A DNA stretch of 64,000 bases from assembly GCA_963556695.1 (NCBI GenBank), contig CAUWAG010000018.1, forward strand, positions 4,154,001 to 4,218,000, read 5' to 3'. Position 1 is the first letter of the stretch. Every line of letters starts with the position of its first letter. A program made the position numbers and the translations under genes. The notes below the pieces were generated by a model. The model was not told the DNA's origin and made no database searches. It was given only the letters and a program-made list of their open reading frames with translations. Positions 39,180-49,025 of the stretch are shown piece by piece. Origin of the DNA: Anthostomella pinea (taxonomy: Eukaryota; Ascomycota; Sordariomycetes; Xylariales; Xylariaceae).

Positions 39180-40469
39180 CTACTTGCGCATGGAGCTTGC
39201 TCTTCTCTTGCGAGCGTCGGCCCGGGTGGCACGAGCATCGGAAACACGCTTGGCGAGGAGCTGAGCGTACTCGTTCTGTCGGGTAGTCTGTTAGATGGTG
39301 ATCTGCATTTGGGTAGTCGTGGGTGGATTCAACATACGGCCTCGTCCTTGACCTTCTCGGACTGTCTGCGCTTGAGCGCGATTCGGTGGCGCTTGTGCTG
39401 GAGGCGCTGGGGGGTAACCAGTCTCTGGATCTTGGGAGCCTTGGTGTACGGCTTCTTGCCCTCACCCTTGGGCTGGACCTCACGTCGAATGACGTACTTT
39501 CGGACCTATAGCGCGGAGAAAACCGGCGTATTAGCCATTCTTGTTCCCTATATATATTGTGTTGTTTCCTCTCAGACTCTACATCGGTGGTGTACGTTGC
39601 GGATGGATTCTTCTCTCTCATCCCGCAGAAGCAACGACCGAGTAGGTGATGACGAGTGTGCAACGGTTGCTACTTACATCGTCATCCTTGCTGAGACCGA
39701 AGAAGCGGCGGATCTTGGTGGCGCGCTTGGGACCGAGGCGCTTGGGGTGGACGACGTCGGTCAGGCCGGGGAGCTCGCTGTCGCCCTGCTTGACGATGGA
39801 GAGGGCGAGGACGGACAGGTCCATGCCGACGATGCAGCCACGGACCGATTTGCGCTTGCGCTCTCCGGTGCGGCGGGGTCGGTAGCAGGAGTGGCCTTCG
39901 GCGAGGAGGAGTCGGACACGAGTCGGGTGCATGACACCCTGCTCTGATGGATAAAAACATGTCGCGTCAGTACTTGAACCCTACATCTCTAGTATATACC
40001 AGCAACGCCCGGCAAATCAAGAATGTTCTACTCACTGCCAAACAGTTAGTATCAAAAGCCAAGGGGGAATATTCTAGAAATCAACAGTTCGGTTTATACA
40101 CACCTCATCGGGAAACCTTGCTTGTCATTACCGCCGGTAATGCGGAAGATGTAGCCCTTGAACTCGTCGCCGAGGTTGTCACCGGGGACTTCCTGGCCCA
40201 TCTGTTGGAAGCACTGATATTAGCATTCCGTACCCTTCTGATTTGATCTCGAGATGTAGCATTCGATTGCGAGGCAGACGGAGCCATGTATGTGCCTGAA
40301 CAGGGAATGTTGCAATCCAAGATGCGGTGGATATCGAGAATTTCGCAGGCGGTGGGAGGCAGGAGCTGGAACGTACGCGCTTCTCCATGAAGTCTCGGAG
40401 CTTTCGCTCATCTTCGATCTCGACCAGCTTTTGGCTGCCATTGGAAGGGTAGGAGATGTTGAGCTTCAT
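39180..40469 (-). CDS. RPS6: 40S ribosomal protein eS6 (RPS6)
   Basis: eS6 is a structural protein of the 40S subunit and a classic target of TOR/S6-kinase signalling. Exons: 40469-40377, 40201-40105, 39943-39678, 39505-39338 and 39275-39180; 239 aa. The protein starts [20 protein letters not shown]. It contains [54 protein letters not shown] and the basic C-terminal helix. It ends [10 protein letters not shown], and the terminal Ser-containing RRASS stretch is the usual phosphorylation region. The second intervening sequence (40104-39944) cannot be removed as one GT-AG intron without breaking FPMKQGV; it fits a twin intron, listed separately. The gene is divergent from CTF8, with 336 bp between the start codons. 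Confidence 0.95.
39944..40104 (-). other. Spliceosomal twin intron (stwintron, D1,2 type) in RPS6
   Basis: Reading the minus strand, the exon ends CCGATGA at 40105. An inner intron, 40103-40035 (69 nt), starts gtgtgt, has a textbook TACTAAC branch site and ends ggcag. Its removal joins the single G at 40104 to TGAGT at 40034, making a new donor GTGAGT. The outer intron (G at 40104 plus 40034-39944, 92 nt) then ends ATCAG, with a CTGAC-like branch site. The final join ATGA plus AGCAG gives Met-Lys-Gln, the universally conserved eS6 sequence. No single GT-AG intron gives this. This is the arrangement known as a D1,2 stwintron in fungi: the inner intron lies between the first and second donor bases. 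Confidence 0.85.
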
Positions 40470-40805
40470 CTCGGCGGTGGTTGTTGTCGTGATCGACTTG
40501 TTGCTTGCTGGCTGTGTGGTTAGTTGGGAGGGAACGAAATAGGTCAATTGTGTTATTTTCTTCGCCTAATCCAATTTTCTGAAGTGGGAAAGCGCTAGGG
40601 CTTCATGTGCATGGACCACCTGAAATCTGTACCTGGGAGGTGCGCCACGACCTGCGGGTGGGGCGTTGTCTGCCACCCAGCCCACCCGAAGATAATCCGT
40701 CACCGCGCGTCTTGACGCGACAACCCATCACGGTGCAAGTTTCCGCTAATTTGAATCTCATGAGAGGTACTCCTTACCAGAATCTCATACAGTGCATCTG
40801 GCAAA
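40470..40805. promoter_or_regulatory. Bidirectional promoter region of RPS6 and CTF8
   Basis: These 336 bases separate the divergent start codons. A C-rich, GGGTGGG/CCCACCC-like stretch at 40650-40690 is the most conspicuous motif. No factor site is assigned. Confidence 0.5.
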
Positions 40806-41270
40806 ATGGCCTCTTCAGTCCGTCTGTACCCCCGGTCAGGTCACGCTGAGACGCCCGCCGCCAACCCGCTTCCTCAACTTATACAGACACCCTCTGGCCT
40901 GGCGATTCTGGAGCTTCAAGGCACTATCAACTTGCCACAGATAGATGAGAGTGGCAGCGAGATAAACACAGAGGACCTCACCATCGGCCGCATCACTTTT
41001 CCCGATTATCACCCAGAAACTCATGATCCTTCCAGCACCTCCTGGATGAAGCGTATCCACCTCTACGTTGGACAACATCAAAGACTTACCGGAGAAGTCA
41101 AGAAACTGCCCAGAGCTGTGGCCATCATTCGCAAGAAGCCTCATTCAGGTGAAGATATGGATATGGCTGACGCCAATTCCGAAACCACCAAGGAGGACCT
41201 TGAGATTGTCGAGATCGTCAAGCACAAGCTCGTGTTCTCCCAGCGCCCTGAGCCTGTGGGTAGCGGTTGA
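40806..41270 (+). CDS. CTF8: Chromosome transmission fidelity protein 8 (Ctf8)
   Basis: Ctf8 is a small subunit of the alternative clamp loader Ctf18-RFC with Dcc1. It loads or unloads PCNA and supports sister-chromatid cohesion in the nucleus. It is a single-exon gene of 154 aa. The Ctf8 core is seen in PLPQLIQTPSGLAILELQGT, followed by the strand IGRITFPDY and the LYVGQHQRLTGEVKKLPRAV block. The region EDMDMADANSETTKEDLE is an acidic insertion before the last strand, EIVEIVKHKLVFSQRPEPVG. The start ATG at 40806 is the first in frame and gives the usual fungal length. The family assignment is strong. Confidence 0.92.
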   Translation: MASSVRLYPRSGHAETPAANPLPQLIQTPSGLAILELQGTINLPQIDESGSEINTEDLTIGRITFPDYHPETHDPSSTSWMKRIHLYVGQHQRLTGEVKKLPRAVAIIRKKPHSGEDMDMADANSETTKEDLEIVEIVKHKLVFSQRPEPVGSG

Positions 41271-41630
41271 AAGATATTTCGAGACTCTCCAAATTGGACA
41301 TCTCCATCCGCCAGTTTGGTTGCTTGGTTCCCCGCCCCTGGGACTGCCATGACCCATTTGCCCTTGCCGCGGGGTCTTAGCCAAGCTCTGGTCGCGGATA
41401 TACTGTTGCTGGCCAAAGACCCTATGAATTCAATGACAACACGCAAGAAATTCGCGAACTGTCGAGCTTGACGACAGATGAAACGCAGAACTCCGTTGTG
41501 GGTACCAAAGGCTGCGTTCAACTCGACATCGAATCGTACTTGGCGAGCTCTTTGATGACAACCGGGCTGGATGAGCAACGTTGGAGCGTTGATGAATGTA
41601 TGATGGGAGCTTTACGGGCTAGGCACGCTA
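41271..41630. other. 3' flank of CTF8
   Basis: No gene is supported. The region ends at the TA target dinucleotide of the first MITE. Confidence 0.5.
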
Positions 41631-41843
41631 CACTGAACCCTCACAAATCTCCATACACGACCCTTCTAGCAAGCAACGATATATTCATCAAATCGGAATA
41701 AGCATACCGGAATAAGCAGTTTGATCTTTATTTACCATGCTTGACACTTTTTCCAGGGCGCTTATCCCAGTATTTCCAACTCTCCTACTGGTGGCCTGGA
41801 ATCTTGCCAACATGCGCGTACGGAGACTTATGAGGGCTGAGTG
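41631..41843. mobile_element. MITE with long inverted ends and TA duplication (copy 1)
   Basis: This 213-bp foldback element has outer ends CACTGAACCC and GGGCTGAGTG, flanked by TA at 41629-41630 and 41844-41845. Inverted similarity continues inward through the TAAGTCTCCGTAC region. A second inverted pair, GAATAAGC/GCTTATCC, lies near the centre. TA duplication plus long inverted ends suggests mobilisation by a Tc1/mariner-type transposase. There is no coding capacity. Confidence 0.8.
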
Positions 41844-41845
41844 TA

Positions 41846-42680
41846 CATTAGATATGTTGGTGCATGTATAGTATATCATCAGCTACTCCAACAGTTGAAT
41901 GCAGCTTTGTCAGGGGATGAAGGGAGTGGGTATGGAATTTCAGAAGGACTTCACTCCCATCAGGCACAATGAGTCTCATCGGTCGTGTCAGAGGTCGGCT
42001 ATATTCTGCGGATCCTTTTGGACCCAGCAATCCATTGACACGGACGGAACTTCTCCTCTCTGAAGTGTTCGATGTAGTCCTGGTGTCATTCCAAACGTGT
42101 TATGCTCGAGCAAGGGACAGCAGGACGAAAAGATGGACTCAACCAAGTCTGATCAAATTCTCTGATCATGTTGTTTTCAGGAAAGCGATACTAGTCTATC
42201 TCTAGTGAGGTGTCTACAAGACGGTCATAACACATGTGAAATAAAGTCAGAAATTACGACCAGCAGGCAAAACCCACGCTCGCGTTACTCAATACAAGGG
42301 GTATCATCCGATCTACCAAACGCCAAACGTGCAAAAAACACCGCCCATATTTAGAGATTCTAACCACTGCCGTGATCGAAAAGTCCATATGTACGAGACA
42401 AAAAAGGATGCCCAGGTCCGTGTTGCAGCTCGCTCAGAACATGTCCTCGTGTAAACGGTGGCTGCGAGTTGAATGAAGTATGGCTCCTCTCTGGCCAATG
42501 CGTAACGACAGGGTTCCTAGCAGGTTCTCGAGGAGCAGGAGCAGGAGGAGCAGGAGTAGTGGGAGGAGGGAAACCGTGACTTATCTCGTCTCCACGCTGC
42601 GTAGTACGAAGATAAGGAGTTCGTGGTGGTCTTGCCGAATCTGCCACGGAACGTTGCCATGGCTTCCCCCATACTGAGCC
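41846..42680. other. Region between the MITE and the zinc-ribbon pseudogene
   Basis: A short purine tract (agcagg repeats) lies at 42526-42570. A minus-strand frame at 42647-42360 is Pro/Arg-rich and unsupported. No gene is called. Confidence 0.4.
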
Positions 42681-43083
42681 TCAATCTTCATCCTCCGGCT
42701 CTACACTGGGTAATAATAATTCGCACCCCGTAACGTTTCGGAACTCGCGGGTGAAAACCTTGCTAGCCATCATTGCTTTAGATTCCGGTGTGCTGCCCAG
42801 AAGGGTATCTGCACGCAGCTTGGCTCTGAGGGCGTTTAGACAGTCCCTTCCCCGGTGGCAAGCACCGCTCAGTATGTCCCCTCCCGTACCCTGGACGAGG
42901 CCATACTGGCCAATGGTGACGCTGAATCTCGCCAGACTTTTCAGCATGTATGTCGTCAATGTCCATCTGTGCCCATCCGGACTTCTCGCATAGTTTGACA
43001 GCTGGTAACTCCAGAAATGACTTTGTTGTTGTACGTGAAGGAGGAAGGAAACTATGAAGGTATCTAGGAGACGTGATCTTGTA
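42681..43083 (-). pseudogene. Broken C-terminal copy of the zinc-ribbon gene family
   Basis: This resembles the C-terminal half of the intact gene at 44017-45076. Shared blocks are CEKSGWAQMDIDDIHAE against CEGFGWVRMRVEEISAD, then RFSVTIGQYGLVQGTGG against KFDVTINKYGLIEGTDG, and FTREFRNV against FTRKFRNV. The first block and the rest lie in different frames. The shift falls in a run of four A in GCTGAAAAG, where one base fewer would restore the family pattern. The 5' side is cut by a MITE at 43084. The N-terminal zinc ribbon is absent. Confidence 0.75.
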
Positions 43084-43784
43084 CACTGAACCCTCATAAG
43101 TCTCCGTACACCACCCTTCTACCAAACCGCAGTATATTCATCGAATCGGAATAATGTGACGAGCCGTCTAACCTATGAGGCTAAAGGGTTCTATAGGGTT
43201 TATGTTCTGAGGTAAGTCAACACAAAGGACGACAGAGGCTTCTGTCAACTAGAAGACACTCAGATGCTGGGGCTTGGTCTGATCCAGGGGATCACTGAAT
43301 AGTCGAATCATTAGGAAATTTCTCCCACCTTAAGGTTGGCTAAGATGCTTAAATTGATCATTGAGGTAGAGACTGTCTATCTGTCTAGCTAGGAAATGTC
43401 CATCCTTATATATCCAATCTCTCCCTCATTAATGAGACGTGCTCACTGTTGCTCGCGTGAGCAGACGTGAGCAACTCTAGTCACGTGATCCTGGCTCCCT
43501 GGATCACTGGATCACGTGCCTGGATGCCCTGCGCTGTTTCGTGTCGTGCCCCCGTTCTGATTGGGTTCCCTCGTAGGTCATCCTTTTCCCTTCAGGCCTG
43601 CCAACGGGCCTGTGGTATTTGTTGGTTCGTAACAAATAAGCAGACGGGAACAAGCATAAAAAGTAGCTTATTAGCTTAGATCTGCTTATTCCTGTATCTT
43701 ATTCCAGTATTCGAGGGCTCCAACGGGTGATCGTGCTGTAATATCATCAACATGGCGCGTACGGAGACTTATGTGGGCTGAGTG
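43084..43784. mobile_element. MITE (copy 2), split by a solo LTR
   Basis: This is the same family as the MITE at 41631. Ends are CACTGAACCC and TGGGCTGAGTG, with TA at 43082-43083 and 43785-43786. Apart from the LTR insertion (43155-43634 plus a 5-bp duplication) it is about 216 bp. The related sequence at 45785-45915 lacks the element and has a single TA at the matching place, so it serves as an empty-site control. Confidence 0.82.
43155..43634 (+). mobile_element. Solo LTR, TGTGACGAGCC family (copy 1)
   Basis: A 480-bp element starting TGTGACGAGCC and ending TTCGTAACA. It is flanked by the exact 5-bp direct repeat aataa at 43150-43154 and 43635-43639. It is inserted in the centre of MITE copy 2. 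A reverse-complement relative lies at 55852-56880. The start resembles Ty3-type LTRs. There is no internal domain. Confidence 0.87.
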
Positions 43785-44016
43785 TATATATAGGGGTTGA
43801 CCCCTAAATTGTGGTGCCGTCATCTACTGCCGTGACAATACCTCATTGCCGCTATGTGCATTCAGTAGTTTGGAGGAACTCTACCCGTTTGTGCAATGAG
43901 CGGTGTTTCTGTATCTACAGCGATGCTGTGCATCGTCAAAAGAGGACATCCAGATCCGTTCTCGGACTCGTAACTACTATACACTGTTCAGTCTGATCTT
44001 GCAAGACTTGCGACGC

Positions 44017-45076
44017 CTACTCGTTTATGCCCTTCCACCAACCCTCAAGGTCACCCTCAACTCTGCTGACGTGGGCTCTTTGCGGACCGCAAGCATGCAC
44101 GTTTCTGAACTTGCGGGTGAAGACCTGGTTGGCGTCTGCAGGTAACTTGTTCTCAAAAGCGTTCGTGCAGTTCTGGCCTCTGCTGCACAAACCGACCTCT
44201 TTGTGACTGTACCCGTCGGTGCCCTCGATGAGACCGTACTTGTTGATGGTAACATCGAACTTCGCAAGCTCATCAGCAGATATCTCCTCGACCCTCATCC
44301 GTACCCAGCCAAAGCCTTCGCATGTGTTGTGCGTCGCCTGGACGTCCCATGTCGCTACATAGCGCCTCTTGTTGTAGGCCTGGTCGTGATGGAAACGCTC
44401 GATGACCGTAGAGCTGATCATGTGTGTTGTATGGTCCCACGAATAGTTTCGGGCTAGCTTGACAAGGTATCGAAGTATGTTGTTACCGGGATTGCGTTCA
44501 CGTAGGTATAGGCTGGCTCGGTCGTCCGTTCCGACATCCCAATGTACCAGTAGTTCGGACTCCATCGACTGAATGACAATATTAGTCATCAACGGCATAC
44601 ATGTATACATAGGATGGTGACTGGGCTTATGTTACCTTCTTGTTCTTGGCAGCGCGTCCTCCCACGGTGTCCTCAAACGGTCCAAGTACCGAAGTGAGGT
44701 GCATTGGGATTGTCTGTGCAGGGACAACCGGCATTTGGATCTCCGAGAGGGATTTTTGGAGATGAAGAATGGAATCATCGATCGCTCGGATTCTCTTGTT
44801 GCGGTATTCAGTCCATTTGTCTTCGCGGCTAACCAGCATGGACGTTGCTTGACCAGAAGTAATGGGAAGGTGCATGTCGAATAGGCGTCTCTCGCGGGTA
44901 TCCAAGACCGCTATGGCTCCTTCGCGCTGTCGTCTGATGTCGGCGCCAACGAGGTCATCGCAGTGACCGCAGAACAAGCCAGCTCCTGCATGAAAGAAGG
45001 GTGGTTGATTGACGATGATACCACAGTGTCGACAATGGGGTACCAAGCCCTGAGCCAAGGTAGATGCATCTGCCAT
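44017..45076 (-). CDS. Unrecognised protein with N-terminal zinc ribbon
   Basis: I do not recognise the family. Two exons, 45076-44636 and 44568-44017, joined in phase 0, give 330 aa. Near the N-terminus are two CxxC pairs, CRHCG (about residue 15) and CGHCD (about 36), a likely zinc ribbon. A charged helical region with LVSREDKWTEYRNKRIRAID follows. The C-terminal half contains VRMRVEEISADELAKFDVTINKYGLIEGTDG, two further Cys (LCSRGQNC) and FTRKFRNVHACG. Relatives of both halves lie nearby in broken form (42681-43083, 45378-45674). The intron has a normal acceptor but a GTAACA donor. The start is the first ATG after a possible 5' leader intron ending ttgcag. It could be a lineage-specific, expanding family. 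Confidence 0.65.
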
Positions 45077-45377
45077 GCTGCAAAGGATGTTAGCAAGGTC
45101 TCGTTATGGTGCATTGTCAGGTTGGAGGCTTACTTTCGCGTCAATCAGATACAGGTCGGCAAGCGCGCTTTACCAAAGCTGAAGTGAGTCAACAAATGGC
45201 TGAGCCTTGGGAGGATGATAGCGGAGGAGCTGGATTGAGACTGGATCGTGTCGAAGAAGCCCGTGCGTTGTGCAGGCCGCTCTTCCTTTTCTAAGCCGCT
45301 GTTCGAGTGTAGTTACGGGGCAACCCGGTATGTGCTGCGTTGTGTTGGGCCGGTAACAATTATACGTATCCACCTGT

Positions 45378-45674
45378 TTATGCCATATCGCTAACCGAAA
45401 AGGGGCTTACCTGGTGGCCAGGGCAGATTACTTTGCCGGCGAAGGCTGCTTTGTGGTGGATTGATGAATGGGGCACGTGCAATGGTGTGAGGAAGAGTGC
45501 GCCAGCAAAGGTGGTCCTTGTCCTCAGAGGCTTCTTCGCGCTGTTTGTCACGTCGGCAGCTATGAGGTTAGTGCATCGGTTGCAGAACAACGATGCGGAA
45601 TCCTTGGAAACGGCCGTGCCGCAGTAGCGGCACTTGAGCCCTAAGCCCTGGCCCGAGGGCAATGCCTCATTCAT
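45378..45674 (-). pseudogene. N-terminal zinc-ribbon fragment of the same family
   Basis: The frame begins MNEALPSGQGLGLKCRYCG and has the same two CxxC pairs (CRYC, CNRC) at the same spacing as the intact gene. Similarity fades after about residue 50 and the frame ends early. A promoter-like or middle segment shared with the 43.0-43.85 kb copy lies upstream at 45785-45915. It is probably a decayed tandem duplicate; a short expressed zinc-ribbon protein cannot be excluded. Confidence 0.5.
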
Positions 45675-45784
45675 ACTATGTGGACGTTGGCAAGATCTTT
45701 GCTTAGTGGGGATGTCATGTCATCTAGAATACATACTTTGATCTGGTAGTAGAGAAGACGGTAGCAGGGTATCACAGTTCGACT

Positions 45785-45915
45785 GCCCTCTAGAAATGAC
45801 TTCGTGGTTGTATTTGAGGAAGGAAAGAAACTATGAAGCTAGATATAAGAAATAACCTGGTATAAATAGGGGTTGACTCAATGGGGCTGTCTAGTGCCAT
45901 GACAGTTTGTTATTC
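45785..45915. repeat. Segment duplicated at 43012-43083 plus 43787-43850
   Basis: The two loci share a tract around GAAATGACTT, a purine-rich stretch ending AAACTATGAAG, and the motif ataggggttgac. Here the tract is continuous with one TA; at 43 kb it is split by a MITE. It marks an old local duplication around the zinc-ribbon genes. Confidence 0.7.
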
Positions 45916-47278
45916 TTGTTTGAGCATCATCTGTACCAACTCTGTTTAGACAAAATAATAAGATACCATAGACAATGTTTCCTGCAGTACGTGCTTAGGA
46001 TCCATATCTAAGTTGCAGCATAAACTGGATGATGGATTCTCGTCAGGCTACATGAGTTGAGATAATCACACGCTGCCCCTTTATGGTTTGTTACTACAAT
46101 TGGCGGTTGATGTTCCATGGAGTCTTCCTTTCAACGCTCATAGTAGTTGTAATTAAATATCCAAAGTGGACTAGAAGAACTACCTAGGAGCTATCATTCC
46201 AAGAGGTGAACGTAATTTTGCTGTGAAAATCAACGGCGTCGAACGTTGGGAAAACTGGGTCTGTTCCGTAATCCGGAGAGGTGGGTCTCCGGGAGCGACA
46301 CGGGGTCTCGGGGTGATCTTCACGTTTCAGAGACACAAGATCTCCAACCCCGGCTTTCAGCACTTCTTCCAGCTTGGGTTCAGCAAGGTCAGCAAGGCCC
46401 AATGGTGAGGTCGTCCGCGGCCCGCATCAAGCAAGTTCTGGGGTGGCTGAGCTATTTCGCGCTGCGACAGATCTCGTGGGGTTGCACTCCGGAGTTCAGG
46501 GGTGACGCTCTCCAACCCTGGCAGCTCGTCCGCTATTCTGCTTCACCAAGAGTCGCAGCCGCCGCAATACCGCAATTGAATTGGGGAACCTGTTCGTCCC
46601 CATTTCCCTTTGTTGAGCGACCTGCGAGCCAAACCATGTGAGTTTATGGTCGGGGTGCGGGAGAGCGACAAGCTTAATCCTACCCACACCACCCACCCAC
46701 TATCACCTGGCCCTTCGGATCATGGTCGCTCTACCTCGTTTCTGATCGGTTTGGGGACCGGGATGGCTACACCGCGCCGCCGAATCACGAAATCAGACGG
46801 TGAAGCCGCACGCTCCATACCATGATTCGTATTCTTCAGCCAGGGGCCGAGCGGGTAAAGGGCAACACTTGCGGTGACTCGCCCCTCCTGACGTGATATC
46901 GGCGAGAAGTGGCATGGGAGCGCTGCTGCAAGATCAATTCGCGTATGCTACGTCTGTTGCGAAAATGTCCTATGAGGGGCAAGCTGGTTACTGTACTCAT
47001 CCGTATGGGTGTGTGGAAGCAGGCTGGACATCGGATATTAAGACCCAACCTCGAACCAACAGCGTCTAGCTCTGACACCCGCTTCTGATGCCATCGCTCG
47101 AAGCCCAGCTGGACGTGAACAAGAACGAATCGAAACAAGTTGGGAAGCCACCTGGATTCAGCTCCAATTCGACGAGTCCCATAGCCTTGTTTCCTTGTGC
47201 TTCCTGTTCGAATACTTCGCTGAGGACTTCCCCATCGACATTTCTTACCATGGAAGCTCGCATATGACATATTTCACC
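45916..47278. other. Intergenic region
   Basis: No gene could be supported; short frames at 46184-46640 look accidental. It includes the promoter of the membrane-protein gene downstream. Confidence 0.45.
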
Positions 47279-49025
47279 ATGAAGAGACCTGGGGCCGTAT
47301 CTACCGTGCTGTGGGTAGCGTGGTGTTTCGTGACAGTCGCCACACTAGACAGACACGAGGTCTATGCCAAACATCGAAACGACTCGTCCGGACGACGTGG
47401 GGCGAGGCAGCTCGAGATGCGGGAAAGCGACCAAGATCATCACTGGAGGCCACGGCGAGACGACATACCAACGAAAACGGGCCTCCCGACTCTCTTGATC
47501 ACGCCGTCGCCGAAGACCACTAAACTGATAAATCGTCAGCCTGACAACGGCCTAAAGGATGGTCTAAACGGTCTCAAGGCAAAGTCAAGCAGTATATCGA
47601 GCAGCGTATCCACCTCTGTATCAATCAGCGTGTCAAGCATCGCATCGGCCAGCGCGTCCACGGCCCTTAGCGCCGCTTCTCTATCATTCTCATCGGCTTT
47701 TTCGACGGCCGTCCAGTCCGCCAGGGAGACGGGCCTCAGCGACGGATCGTTCTCAGCAAGTGTGTCCGCCTCGGAGGCAATAGCCTCCGCAAACGATAAG
47801 GCTGCAGCTGCTTCGTCACAGCTATCGTCGGCGCTGGCCGGCGTGACAAGCGCCAGTATCATCGCGAGCGTACAGGCGAGTGCCAGCAGCGCGGTAGAGG
47901 CGGCTCAGAGCAGTGCCAGCAGCAGTGCTCAGAGTGCGATCGATGCCGCGAAAGCGAGCGCTTCGGCCGCTGCGGTAAGAGCAGCCATGTACGATGAATC
48001 TAGGAAGCAGAAGCTGACACAATGCAAAGGGCAACACTGACACGCCAACCGAAAATTCGGGGCTCTCCCCAGGAGAAGTCGGCGGCATCGTGGTATCAGT
48101 GACCATCGTGTCGTCTCTGCTCTCTGTCTTCCTCACTCTCTTCATCATACGCCACCGAAGGCGAAAAGCAGAGGCGGCAGCACATGATGACTCCGACTCA
48201 CGACCCGAGTCGTCGAGACGGCTCGCGCAGCCTCCTTTCAAGGTCCTCCGCGACGGGTTTCGGTCTCCGACGTATACCGCCACCGTCACGGCGGGCAGCA
48301 AGCACCCAGGAACCCAGTTTCCTCCAGACGTCAAGCAGAGGATCCCACCCCCGGTGGAACACCACCCGGCGATGGCTTCGTCTGCGCTTCCAGCTAGTAC
48401 CGCCACCGCTGCGAATGCAGCTGTCCGCTCGCCAGACGAGCCAGATTTCCCTGTCTCGCCCCTCACGAGTCTGCGTCCCAACAGCTTCGGGCGAGAAGGC
48501 CCGCCCGGCTTTGGGCTAGGCTTCTACCCAGGCGAAGCTCAAGTGCAGACGGGTGTGCCAGACACTGGCGAGCCTTCGCCGATGAAATTTTCGTTGGCCC
48601 GAACGGAGAGCATCAGCGGCGGGCAGCGCGTGCAAATCGTGCGCGTCGGCAGCCAGAAGGACAGTCTGCACCGTGTACTTTTAGATGAGCAGACACAACG
48701 ATTATCACCGCCCTATATCAACCCAGGTCCCGCCCAAGATGCAGCAGACGCATACACAGGCGAGTACGCAGAAGCACAAGGCCAACAGAACTTCTACGAC
48801 CCCACCTCAAACCTCGACCGAACAATCTCAACCAGAACTGCAAGCTCCGCTGCCCTTCCCACCCCACGCAGGGCGTCGATGCCCTCATCCATCATCATGC
48901 GCCGCCCGCTGGAGATGAACCCAGTACAGCTCCAGCCAGGCAGGCACAACGATAACCGTAGCCCTGTACCAGACCGCGAGACCTCCTTCTCGTCCACGGA
49001 CGACGACGAGACGCAAAGCCGCTAG
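47279..49025 (+). CDS. Ser/Ala-rich single-pass membrane protein, mucin-like sensor topology
   Basis: The function is unknown; the layout resembles fungal cell-surface stress sensors (Mid2/Wsc type) without a recognised WSC domain. Two exons, 47279-47974 and 48030-49025, give 563 aa. A signal peptide is seen in MKRPGAVSTVLWVAWCFVT. The next 200 residues become dominated by Ser and Ala in a near-periodic pattern (SSSVSTSVSISVSS), a likely O-glycosylated rod. The acceptor after aatgcaaag joins GNTDTPTENSGLSPGEVGG to the membrane segment IVVSVTIVSSLLSVFLTLFI, followed by the stop-transfer RHRRRK. The cytoplasmic tail of about 300 residues is Pro/Ser-rich and disordered. An upstream ATG at 47264 would add five residues. 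The topology is clear; the role is inference. Confidence 0.75.

Noticed and set aside
39506..39677. snoRNA in the third intervening sequence of RPS6
   Set aside because: No convincing C box (TGATGA) and D box pair with end pairing was found.
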